NCBI RefSeq assembly: GCF_001610955.1
Contig: NZ_CP014335.1
Coordinates: 1,343,001-1,407,000, forward strand
Direction: 5' to 3'
Source: Geobacillus thermoleovorans
GTDB lineage: Bacteria > Bacillota > Bacilli > Bacillales > Anoxybacillaceae
DNA length: 64,000 bases
Shown: positions 47,280 to 54,572 of the stretch, piece by piece
How the letters are laid out: each line of letters starts with the position of its first letter
How positions within the stretch are numbered: position 1 is the first letter of the stretch
Translations under genes and position numbers: made by a program
Notes under the pieces: model-generated
Seen by the model: the letters and a program-made list of their open reading frames with translations, nothing else
Databases searched by the model: none
What the model was told of the DNA's origin: nothing

Positions 47280-47592
47280 TCTTTTTCGCTCCTGTCTAGT
47301 TTTTCCTTTCTTTTACGTTTACTTCATTGCTGCTCTGATTTCCTTCTTGCATGTTGTTTTTCTGCCGTCAGCCACCCCTGTTGCTGTTTTGCCAACAGCG
47401 GAACATGAACGGTGGGAAGAAGGCTGCGCTGGCTCAGGACGCATGCTGTTTCACGTTCGGCGGAAAGATGCATGTGTTTGCCGAAAGGGGTGTACAATAA
47501 GGGTTGTCTTTTTCCGGTTCATAGGATAACATTTGTACCGTAAGATGATTTACTGATTTAAACAAAAATAGAGAAAAGGAAGGACGATTGTT
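47280..47592. other. 313-base intergenic region before the malic enzyme
   Basis: I see no gene. A TGTACAAT -10-like sequence lies at 47491-47498, but no matching -35 is seen. A long T-rich stretch near 47281-47370 follows the EamA start on the other strand. Nothing else stands out. Confidence 0.4.
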
Positions 47593-49029
47593 ATGGCATT
47601 ACCAGGCGGGGCAGCGATGAACATTACGATTCGTCTCCAGTTCGAAAAAGATATCGTCTCGTTCAGCGATATCGCCGCCGCAATCGGCAAAGCGGGCGGG
47701 GACATTGTCGGAATTGACGTCATTTCATCAAGCAAAGTTCACACGGTGCGCGACATCACCGTCAGCGCCCTCGACACGAAGCAGTGCGATTTGATCATTG
47801 AGGCGCTGAAAAAAATTCGCGGTGTCAAAATCATCAACGTTTCCGACCGCACGTTTTTGATGCACATCGGGGGGAAAATTGAAACAAATTCAAAAATCCC
47901 AGTGAAAACGCGCGACGACTTGTCGCGGGTGTACACGCCGGGCGTGGCGCGCGTCTGCACGGCCATCGCTGAGGATCCGCGCAAGGCGTATTCGCTGACG
48001 ATTAAACGGAATACGGTCGCCGTTGTCTCGGATGGCACGGCGGTGCTCGGGCTTGGCGACATCGGCCCGTATGCGGCGATGCCGGTCATGGAAGGGAAAG
48101 CGATGCTGTTTAAGGAATTTGCCGGAGTGGACGCGTTCCCGATTTGTTTGGATACGAAAGACACGGAAGAAATCATTCAAATTGTGAAAGCGATCGCCCC
48201 GGCGTTTGGCGGCATTAATCTCGAAGACATTTCCGCTCCGCGCTGCTTTGAGATTGAAAAGCGGTTGAAGGAAGAGCTTGACATCCCGGTGTTCCATGAC
48301 GACCAACACGGCACGGCGGTCGTGCTCTTGGCCGGGTTGCTTAATGCGTTGAAAATCGTCGACAAAAAGCTCGAGGACATTAAAGTGGTTCTCACCGGCA
48401 TTGGCGCCGCTGGCATCGCCTGCACGAAAATTTTGCTTGCGGCCGGCGTACGCAACATTATCGGGGTCGACCGCCACGGCGCCATCCATCGCGATGAAAC
48501 GTATGAAAATCCGTATTGGCAAGAATATGCGCAAATCACGAACCCGGATAATCTGAAAGGAAGCTTGTCCGATGTCATCGCCGGCGCAGATGTGTTTATT
48601 GGCGTCTCAGCTCCCGGCATTTTAAAAGTGGAAGATGTGAAAAAAATGGCGCGCGACCCGATCGTGTTTGCGATGGCCAACCCGATTCCGGAAATTGATC
48701 CGGAGCTGGCCGAACCGTACGTGCGCGTTATGGCGACCGGACGTTCTGATTATCCGAACCAAATTAACAACGTCCTTTGCTTCCCGGGCATTTTCCGCGG
48801 GGCGCTCGACTGCCGGGCGAGAGAAATTAACGAGGAAATGAAGCTTGCCGCTGCGAAGGCGATTGCCTCTGTCGTGACGGAGGATGAATTGAACGAAACA
48901 TACATCATCCCGAGCGTCTTCAACAGCAAAGTCGTTGAACGCGTCAGACAAGCGGTCATCGAAGCCGCTTACCGCACTGGGGTGGCGCGGAAGGACAATA
49001 TCCCGGTTGGCGGATATACAGGGCAGTAA
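47593..49029 (+). CDS. NAD-dependent malic enzyme with N-terminal ACT domain
   Basis: A 478-residue enzyme oxidatively decarboxylating malate to pyruvate. Residues about 10-85 form an ACT-like domain (I-T-I-R-L-Q-F-E-K-D-I). The malic core follows: V-Y-T-P-G-V-A-R-V-C (about 105), K-D-T-E-E-I near 193, E-D-I-S-A-P-R-C-F-E-I-E (about 215), F-H-D-D-Q-H-G-T-A-V-V (metal and substrate site, about 240), and L-T-G-I-G-A-A-G-I-A (NAD site, about 275). The length equals that recalled for the B. stearothermophilus NAD-malic enzyme. AAGGAAGG precedes the start. It is monocistronic. Confidence 0.92.
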   Translation: MALPGGAAMNITIRLQFEKDIVSFSDIAAAIGKAGGDIVGIDVISSSKVHTVRDITVSALDTKQCDLIIEALKKIRGVKIINVSDRTFLMHIGGKIETNSKIPVKTRDDLSRVYTPGVARVCTAIAEDPRKAYSLTIKRNTVAVVSDGTAVLGLGDIGPYAAMPVMEGKAMLFKEFAGVDAFPICLDTKDTEEIIQIVKAIAPAFGGINLEDISAPRCFEIEKRLKEELDIPVFHDDQHGTAVVLLAGLLNALKIVDKKLEDIKVVLTGIGAAGIACTKILLAAGVRNIIGVDRHGAIHRDETYENPYWQEYAQITNPDNLKGSLSDVIAGADVFIGVSAPGILKVEDVKKMARDPIVFAMANPIPEIDPELAEPYVRVMATGRSDYPNQINNVLCFPGIFRGALDCRAREINEEMKLAAAKAIASVVTEDELNETYIIPSVFNSKVVERVRQAVIEAAYRTGVARKDNIPVGGYTGQ

Positions 49030-49055
49030 AGCAAGGAATGCGATGGAACCGACGG

Positions 49056-49087
49056 ACGGCTTCCTTTATAGGGGAAGCCGTTTTTTT
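49056..49087 (+). terminator. rho-independent terminator of the malic enzyme gene
   Basis: ACGGCTTCC pairs with GGAAGCCGT and is followed by T7. Confidence 0.9.
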
Positions 49088-49174
49088 GGCTGCAGGAGCG
49101 GGTCTAACTGTGGCTGCGGCGGGCTAAATCTAGTTTAGGGATAGGAAATCAAGCGCTTAAGGGGCGAATGGCCG

Positions 49175-49930
49175 ATGATCAATCAATATTTCCAAAAAAT
49201 CAATGAACATCTGGAACTCGTTTTAAGCCATGAAAAGGACAATCTAAAAAAGGCCGCCCATATGGTAAGCGAAGCGATTCAAAACGGCGGAATCGTTCAG
49301 TTATTCGGATGCGGCCACTCCCATATTTTGACAGAGGAAGTGTTTTACCGGGCGGGAGGGCTTGTTCCGGTGAAACCGATCTTTGTCGAGCCGCTGATGC
49401 TTCACGAAGGGGCGGTGCGGTCGTCCATGTTGGAGAGAATGAATGATTTGGCACAAAATTTTATCAATCATGAGGATATCCGTCCTGAAGATGTGTTTTT
49501 TGTTTTGTCCACATCGGGGCGCAATCCTGTTCCGATTGATGTGGCGTTGGCAGCAAAGGAGAAAGGGGCGTACACGATCGCGATTACATCTTTGGAATAT
49601 TCGAAGAGTCAACCGTCGCGGCATAAGAGCGGTCGGTTATTGTATGAAGTGGTGGACTTGGTGATTGACAATCATTGTGTGAGAGGAGACGCGATTTTAG
49701 CTCATCCGAATGTTTCCGTTCCATTTGCCCCTACTTCGACCGTGATCGGCAGCGCGATTTTAAACGCCGTTTTCGCCGAGGCGATTGTCCTCATGGCGGA
49801 AAATGGAATAGAACCGCCGATCTTTTTAAGCGGCAACATTGAGGGGGCGGACGAACATAACCGCCGATGGGTGGAGAAATATAAAGAACGCATTCCGGTG
49901 TTGGTTGAGGGGCATCAACTATCGCAATAG
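49175..49930 (+). CDS. SIS-domain sugar-phosphate protein (UPF0309-like)
   Basis: A 251-residue SIS-fold protein. The phosphosugar-binding pattern includes F-G-C-G-H-S-H (about 45-52), L-S-T-S-G-R-N-P-V-P (about 108-117) and the helix following T-I-A-I-T-S-L. It resembles the UPF0309 group of uncharacterised SIS proteins and is close in form to N-acetylmuramate-phosphate or phosphosugar isomerases; the substrate is unknown. AAGGGG precedes the start. The short downstream frame at 50010 has its own ribosome site. Confidence 0.85.
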   Translation: MINQYFQKINEHLELVLSHEKDNLKKAAHMVSEAIQNGGIVQLFGCGHSHILTEEVFYRAGGLVPVKPIFVEPLMLHEGAVRSSMLERMNDLAQNFINHEDIRPEDVFFVLSTSGRNPVPIDVALAAKEKGAYTIAITSLEYSKSQPSRHKSGRLLYEVVDLVIDNHCVRGDAILAHPNVSVPFAPTSTVIGSAILNAVFAEAIVLMAENGIEPPIFLSGNIEGADEHNRRWVEKYKERIPVLVEGHQLSQ

Positions 49931-50009
49931 AAGAGGCGCTCTATAGCCAACCGCCATCCGTTCTTGCTAAAATAGTAGCAAACGATGAGACGGTGGGGGA
50001 TGGAGATCG

Positions 50010-50234
50010 ATGCGCTTTGACGAACGGGTGCGGCTGTATGCCGATAAGCTCCTCTTTTACAATTCAACGCCAACGATAACGACGGCGGCGTTCCAATGGA
50101 ACAAGCCGTTTTCGGGCGTTTTTCGCGCGAATCTCAACGAGGAGCCGCTTGACTCGCTCGCGGCGGACGAATGCGGGACGTTTGCCGTCGAGGTGAAGCC
50201 GAATGAAGTGCAAACGGTGCTCGTTGTCGACTAG
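50010..50234 (+). CDS. short protein resembling the C-terminal tail of an alpha-mannosidase
   Basis: 74 residues. The last 45 (F-S-G-V-F-R-A-N-L-N-E-E-P-L ... F-A-V-E-V-K-P-N-E-V-Q-T-V-L-V) look like the C-terminal beta-domain of GH38-type alpha-mannosidases, which end with such a K-P-x-E-x-x-T motif. No catalytic part is present in the window. GTGGGGGATGGAG precedes the ATG at 50010, so it could be translated. It is either a gene remnant left after deletion or an unrelated small protein; the match is from memory only. Confidence 0.45.
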   Translation: MRFDERVRLYADKLLFYNSTPTITTAAFQWNKPFSGVFRANLNEEPLDSLAADECGTFAVEVKPNEVQTVLVVD

Positions 50235-50253
50235 GAACGAAAAAGATCATGAC

Positions 50254-50288
50254 AGAAGCTGGGGCTGATCGCCACCAGCTTCTTTTTT
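50254..50288 (+). terminator. rho-independent terminator
   Basis: AGAAGCTGG pairs with CCAGCTTCT and is followed by T5. Confidence 0.88.
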
Positions 50289-50487
50289 AAAACAAGAATG
50301 TGAATATCTCCCCTGTTTTGTAACACAGCTGTAACAATTGTTAAACGAAATGGTCCAAAAAAGAGGCTGTCAACTCCCTTTTTCCTAGAAAAATGTGGGT
50401 GGCTAGAATAATAGAGGGGAAAAAGGAAGGGCAGTTAGTGAAAGGATGCCGCTTCCAATCGTTGCAACTGCCGTGATGGGCAGCCAA

Positions 50488-50529
50488 CTGGCAATGAAAA
50501 CAAGCGCTTGTTTTTCCAGGTGTTGCCAG
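50488..50529. repeat. long nested palindrome upstream of the CAP-domain gene
   Basis: A perfect 18-bp palindrome, AAAACAAGCGCTTGTTTT (50497-50514), is nested inside outer arms CTGGCAA (50488-50494) and TTGCCAG (50523-50529). It lies 46 bases upstream of the extended -10 and could be an operator or a stem. The rest of 50289-50574 shows no gene. Confidence 0.6.
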
Positions 50530-50574
50530 CCTGCGTTTTTTCCATTTTAGCCCAAAAATATTACAAAAAACCCG

Positions 50575-50583
50575 TGTTATAAT
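50575..50583 (+). promoter_or_regulatory. extended -10 promoter of the CAP-domain gene
   Basis: TGTTATAAT (TGN plus a perfect TATAAT) without a clear -35. It gives a 5' leader of about 110 bases. The leader contains GGAACaac...GTTCC-like pairing but no riboswitch that I recognise. Confidence 0.5.
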
Positions 50584-50700
50584 GAGGGCGAAGGCAAGGG
50601 AACAACGAAACCGTTCCTCTTCGAATCTCATCGTGTAGGCATGACTGACGGACGCAATATCTCTGAAACTTTCAAATAGAGGATACAAGGAGGAATTCCG

Positions 50701-51435
50701 ATGAAGAAAAAAATGGTAGCAACAATCGCAGCTTCGGTCGCACTCGCCGGCGCTTCGTTCGCGGCAACGAAAACGGAAGCAGCTGGGACGACGTGTCCGA
50801 CAGCGAATGCGTATCAAGTAAAATATGTCAGCACAAACGTTCAAGATTTTGAGAAATGGCTGCAACAATACTTCCCGTTCGTGTCGTTCCAACCCGTAAA
50901 ACCGGCAACACAACAACCGGCGGCAAAACAGCCAACGACAAAACCGCAGGCGCCGGCAACGGTCAAACAGCCAGCGACGAAACCGGCTGCGAATACGCCA
51001 GCACCGGCGAAAACGCCAGCGACGGCCCCAACAGCAGCACCGCAAAAAGCAACTGGCTTAAACGCCTATGAGCAACAAGTCGTTGAACTGACGAATAAAG
51101 AGCGGGCAAAATACGGCTTGCCGCCGCTTCAAGTTGACTTGGCCCTCAGCAAAGTCGCACGCGAAAAATCGCGCGATATGGCCGTGAACCACTACTTCTC
51201 GCACAACAGCCCGACGTACGGTTCTCCATTTGAGATGATGAAAAAATTCGGCATCTCGTACACGGCTGCCGGGGAAAACATCGCCAAAGGCCAACGCACA
51301 CCACAGGAAGTCGTCAATGCGTGGATGAACAGTGAAGGCCACCGCGCGAACATTTTGAACAAAAACTTTACGCACATCGGCGTTGGTTTTGAAGAAAATG
51401 GATATATTTGGACGCAGCAATTCATCCGCAAGTAA
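50701..51435 (+). CDS. secreted CAP (SCP/PR1) domain protein, YkwD-like
   Basis: 244 residues. A signal peptide (K-K-K-M-V-A-T-I-A-A-S-V-A-L-A-G-A-S-F-A, cleavage near residue 20-28) is followed by a short unique region. A Pro/Ala/Thr/Lys-rich linker (about 65-118) leads into a CAP domain (about 120-244). The CAP signature residues are present: L-S-K-V-A-R-E-K-S-R-D-M, H-Y-F-S-H-N-S-P, G-E-N-I-A-K-G, and N-S-E-G-H-R-A-N-I-L-N. In Bacillus, YkwD-type CAP proteins are exported and spore- or envelope-associated; molecular activity is unknown. AAGGAGG precedes the start. Confidence 0.9.
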   Translation: MKKKMVATIAASVALAGASFAATKTEAAGTTCPTANAYQVKYVSTNVQDFEKWLQQYFPFVSFQPVKPATQQPAAKQPTTKPQAPATVKQPATKPAANTPAPAKTPATAPTAAPQKATGLNAYEQQVVELTNKERAKYGLPPLQVDLALSKVAREKSRDMAVNHYFSHNSPTYGSPFEMMKKFGISYTAAGENIAKGQRTPQEVVNAWMNSEGHRANILNKNFTHIGVGFEENGYIWTQQFIRK

Positions 51436-51460
51436 GAGACAAAAGAAATGCAAGTCGAGG

Positions 51461-51490
51461 GTGTCCCAAAAGGATCGGGACACTTTTTTT
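51461..51490 (+). terminator. rho-independent terminator of the CAP-domain gene
   Basis: GTGTCCC and GGGACAC around a nine-base loop, followed by T7. The first IS110 element begins within or directly after the T-run. Confidence 0.9.
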
Positions 51491-51633
51491 CTGTGAAAAT
51501 CCATAAAACCCGGTCAACTCTGTATATCCTGTGATCAGTTTGGATACACTACAAATGGCCAAAAAAGACAACAGGAAAGCAGAGGTGCCTTATTTTTAGG
51601 CATCTCGTATATTCTGTATTCATTTTGGCTATA

Positions 51634-52770
51634 CTAACTTACTTGTGGTCCCCAAAACGGTTCTTTTCGGGAAAGCATGCAGTAAATGGTGACAAGCATT
51701 CGGTGCGCGATCGCAACGAGTGCTTTTTTCTTTCCCCGGCGAGCCGCCAATGACCAAAATTTCGCCGCCAACGGTTGATTCCTGCATCGGGATAACGCCC
51801 ATGCCGCCTCGCATAACGCGGATTTAATATGAGGATTACCCTTTACCGTTCGTGTACTTTTGCGTTTTCCAGCGCTTTCGTGATTTCCCGGGGCCACCCC
51901 AGCCCAAGAAGCGAGGCGCTGCGGTGTCGGGAACTGTCCCATATCCACTCCGATTTCGGCGATGATGACGGCGGCGGTTTCCTTTTTCACTCCAGGAATC
52001 GTCATCAGAAGATCCACTTCCTGTTGATACGGTTGTAAGAGATGGTCGATGCGTTGGTCCATCTCCTGAATCAAGCTTTCCAAATACTCGATGTGCTTCC
52101 ACGATTGGCGAATCATGAACAACTCATGTTCGGTTAATGTCCCAAAGAGCGATTCCTGAATTTGTTGCTTTTTCCCTTTCATTCTTCCGTGAAGGCAAGC
52201 GTCGATATCGGCTTCTTCGATGTACCCCTGTTCCATTAAACGGGTCAAGAGTTTTCGGCCCGATACTCCGAAGATGTCGGAAATCACCGTACCCAGCTTG
52301 ATATTGGAACACTCCAATACTTTATGAATTCGGTTTTTTTCCGCAATCAATTGACCCACCCACTTTTTGCGTAAACGGGTCAAGTCCCGCAATTCTCGAA
52401 TTGGCGCGGGTGGCACAAAACTCTTTTCAATCAGTCCATAACGCAATAATTTAGCGATCCATTCCGCATCGGATACATCCGTTTTTCTCCCTGGGACATT
52501 CTTGATTCGCTGAGCGTTGGCCAAGGTAATGTCAAAGTAGTCCTCTAAAATGTTAAAGACCGGTTTCCAGTAAACCCCCGTACTCTCCATCGCTAGATGA
52601 GTGATTTCTCGATCCTCGAGCCATTTCAGGAGGCGAAACAAGTCTTTGGTAAACGTCGAAAACGTTTCGATCTCCTTTTGAATGTGGTCTTCTTCTCCCC
52701 AAAGCGCACAAACGACAATCGTTTTGGCATGAACATCTAAACCTGCGCAACGATGATAAAGCACATCCAT
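51634..52770 (-). CDS. IS110-family DEDD transposase, copy 1
   Basis: A 378-residue recombinase. The N-terminal RuvC-like DEDD domain shows G-L-D-V-H-A-K (first D, about residue 10), A-M-E-S-T-G-V-Y-W-K-P (E, about 60), and K-T-D-V-S-D-A-E-W-I-A (D pair, about 95-101). The C-terminal Tnp_20 domain has I-P-G-V-K-K-E-T-A and W-A-G-V-A-P-G-N-H-E-S-A-G with its catalytic Ser. The start at 52770 follows GGAAGGAG; frame open upstream to 52971 lies in the element's non-coding end. It appears intact and identical to copy 2. Confidence 0.93.
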   Translation of the reverse strand: MDVLYHRCAGLDVHAKTIVVCALWGEEDHIQKEIETFSTFTKDLFRLLKWLEDREITHLAMESTGVYWKPVFNILEDYFDITLANAQRIKNVPGRKTDVSDAEWIAKLLRYGLIEKSFVPPAPIRELRDLTRLRKKWVGQLIAEKNRIHKVLECSNIKLGTVISDIFGVSGRKLLTRLMEQGYIEEADIDACLHGRMKGKKQQIQESLFGTLTEHELFMIRQSWKHIEYLESLIQEMDQRIDHLLQPYQQEVDLLMTIPGVKKETAAVIIAEIGVDMGQFPTPQRLASWAGVAPGNHESAGKRKSTRTVKGNPHIKSALCEAAWALSRCRNQPLAAKFWSLAARRGKKKALVAIAHRMLVTIYCMLSRKEPFWGPQVS

Positions 52771-53029
52771 GATCCGGACTCCTTCCATTGATGAATTCGC
52801 AAACAGTGAGTCCACTTGTTCGTTAGGCATTTTTCTGTTCGTAGTCACCTTTTCCAAATGAAAAGGGCTTACAATGGGTGGAACACCAAATGGACTCAAA
52901 CAGTTTTTTGTACAGGGTCGAACCACCATTAAAAAGCACGTCTTTCCAAACTGTTTGCGTTCATCCTCCATTATGGAAGGAGAGATGGATTTTCATGCCT
53001 GGGTGGGGAGTAAAATTTACTCATGGATG
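52771..53029 (-). ncRNA. candidate bridge RNA region of the IS110 unit
   Basis: The non-coding end upstream of the transposase, equivalent to 54314-54572 and 55857-56121 in the other units. In IS110-group elements this end encodes the bridge RNA that pairs with target and donor DNA. A terminal hairpin GAGTAAA-A-TTTACTC (53008-53022) is replaced in the diverged unit 3 by GAGAAAA-T-TTTTCTC (56100-56114): both arms change together, which suggests pairing. RNA boundaries are not determined. Confidence 0.4.
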
Positions 53030-54572
53030 TTTTCTGTGAAAATCCATAAAACCCGGTCAACTCTGTATATCCTGTGATCAGTTTGGATACACTACAAATG
53101 GCCAAAAAAGACAACAGGAAAGCAGAGGTGCCTTATTTTTAGGCATCTCGTATATTCTGTATTCATTTTGGCTATACTAACTTACTTGTGGTCCCCAAAA
53201 CGGTTCTTTTCGGGAAAGCATGCAGTAAATGGTGACAAGCATTCGGTGCGCGATCGCAACGAGTGCTTTTTTCTTTCCCCGGCGAGCCGCCAATGACCAA
53301 AATTTCGCCGCCAACGGTTGATTCCTGCATCGGGATAACGCCCATGCCGCCTCGCATAACGCGGATTTAATATGAGGATTACCCTTTACCGTTCGTGTAC
53401 TTTTGCGTTTTCCAGCGCTTTCGTGATTTCCCGGGGCCACCCCAGCCCAAGAAGCGAGGCGCTGCGGTGTCGGGAACTGTCCCATATCCACTCCGATTTC
53501 GGCGATGATGACGGCGGCGGTTTCCTTTTTCACTCCAGGAATCGTCATCAGAAGATCCACTTCCTGTTGATACGGTTGTAAGAGATGGTCGATGCGTTGG
53601 TCCATCTCCTGAATCAAGCTTTCCAAATACTCGATGTGCTTCCACGATTGGCGAATCATGAACAACTCATGTTCGGTTAATGTCCCAAAGAGCGATTCCT
53701 GAATTTGTTGCTTTTTCCCTTTCATTCTTCCGTGAAGGCAAGCGTCGATATCGGCTTCTTCGATGTACCCCTGTTCCATTAAACGGGTCAAGAGTTTTCG
53801 GCCCGATACTCCGAAGATGTCGGAAATCACCGTACCCAGCTTGATATTGGAACACTCCAATACTTTATGAATTCGGTTTTTTTCCGCAATCAATTGACCC
53901 ACCCACTTTTTGCGTAAACGGGTCAAGTCCCGCAATTCTCGAATTGGCGCGGGTGGCACAAAACTCTTTTCAATCAGTCCATAACGCAATAATTTAGCGA
54001 TCCATTCCGCATCGGATACATCCGTTTTTCTCCCTGGGACATTCTTGATTCGCTGAGCGTTGGCCAAGGTAATGTCAAAGTAGTCCTCTAAAATGTTAAA
54101 GACCGGTTTCCAGTAAACCCCCGTACTCTCCATCGCTAGATGAGTGATTTCTCGATCCTCGAGCCATTTCAGGAGGCGAAACAAGTCTTTGGTAAACGTC
54201 GAAAACGTTTCGATCTCCTTTTGAATGTGGTCTTCTTCTCCCCAAAGCGCACAAACGACAATCGTTTTGGCATGAACATCTAAACCTGCGCAACGATGAT
54301 AAAGCACATCCATGATCCGGACTCCTTCCATTGATGAATTCGCAAACAGTGAGTCCACTTGTTCGTTAGGCATTTTTCTGTTCGTAGTCACCTTTTCCAA
54401 ATGAAAAGGGCTTACAATGGGTGGAACACCAAATGGACTCAAACAGTTTTTTGTACAGGGTCGAACCACCATTAAAAAGCACGTCTTTCCAAACTGTTTG
54501 CGTTCATCCTCCATTATGGAAGGAGAGATGGATTTTCATGCCTGGGTGGGGAGTAAAATTTACTCATGGATG
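53030..54572 (-). mobile_element. IS110-family element, unit 2 (1543 bp)
   Basis: Apparently an identical repeat of unit 1, joined directly to it. The junction recreates the end-to-start join that IS110 elements form in their circular intermediates, often with an outward promoter. Confidence 0.88.
53177..54313 (-). CDS. IS110-family DEDD transposase, copy 2
   Basis: 378 residues, the same protein as copy 1 with the same start context, 1543 bases downstream. The identity means duplication was very recent, or that the copies are being homogenised. Both frames are intact, so the locus carries two functional-looking transposase genes in tandem. Confidence 0.93.
   Translation of the reverse strand: MDVLYHRCAGLDVHAKTIVVCALWGEEDHIQKEIETFSTFTKDLFRLLKWLEDREITHLAMESTGVYWKPVFNILEDYFDITLANAQRIKNVPGRKTDVSDAEWIAKLLRYGLIEKSFVPPAPIRELRDLTRLRKKWVGQLIAEKNRIHKVLECSNIKLGTVISDIFGVSGRKLLTRLMEQGYIEEADIDACLHGRMKGKKQQIQESLFGTLTEHELFMIRQSWKHIEYLESLIQEMDQRIDHLLQPYQQEVDLLMTIPGVKKETAAVIIAEIGVDMGQFPTPQRLASWAGVAPGNHESAGKRKSTRTVKGNPHIKSALCEAAWALSRCRNQPLAAKFWSLAARRGKKKALVAIAHRMLVTIYCMLSRKEPFWGPQVS

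Larger units (their letters stand above)
51487..53029 (-). mobile_element. IS110-family element, unit 1 (1543 bp)
   Basis: The first of three head-to-tail copies. Units are delimited by the 15-base sequence TTTTCTGTGAAAATC at 51487, 53030 and 54573, exactly 1543 bases apart. The transposase lies on the minus strand with about 147 bases beyond its stop and about 260 bases before its start. IS110 elements lack classical terminal repeats and use a bridge RNA made from a non-coding end. The exact end points within the 15-base repeat cannot be fixed. Confidence 0.88.

Noticed and set aside
50584..50700. Riboswitch (ydaO-type, cyclic-di-AMP) in the leader of the CAP-domain gene
   Set aside because: The leader is long enough and the gene type fits, but I could not match the conserved core sequence of that riboswitch.
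52771..52971. N-terminal extension of the IS110 transposase
   Set aside because: The frame is open but lies in the element's non-coding end; the ATG at 52770 has GGAAGGAG and gives the normal family start.
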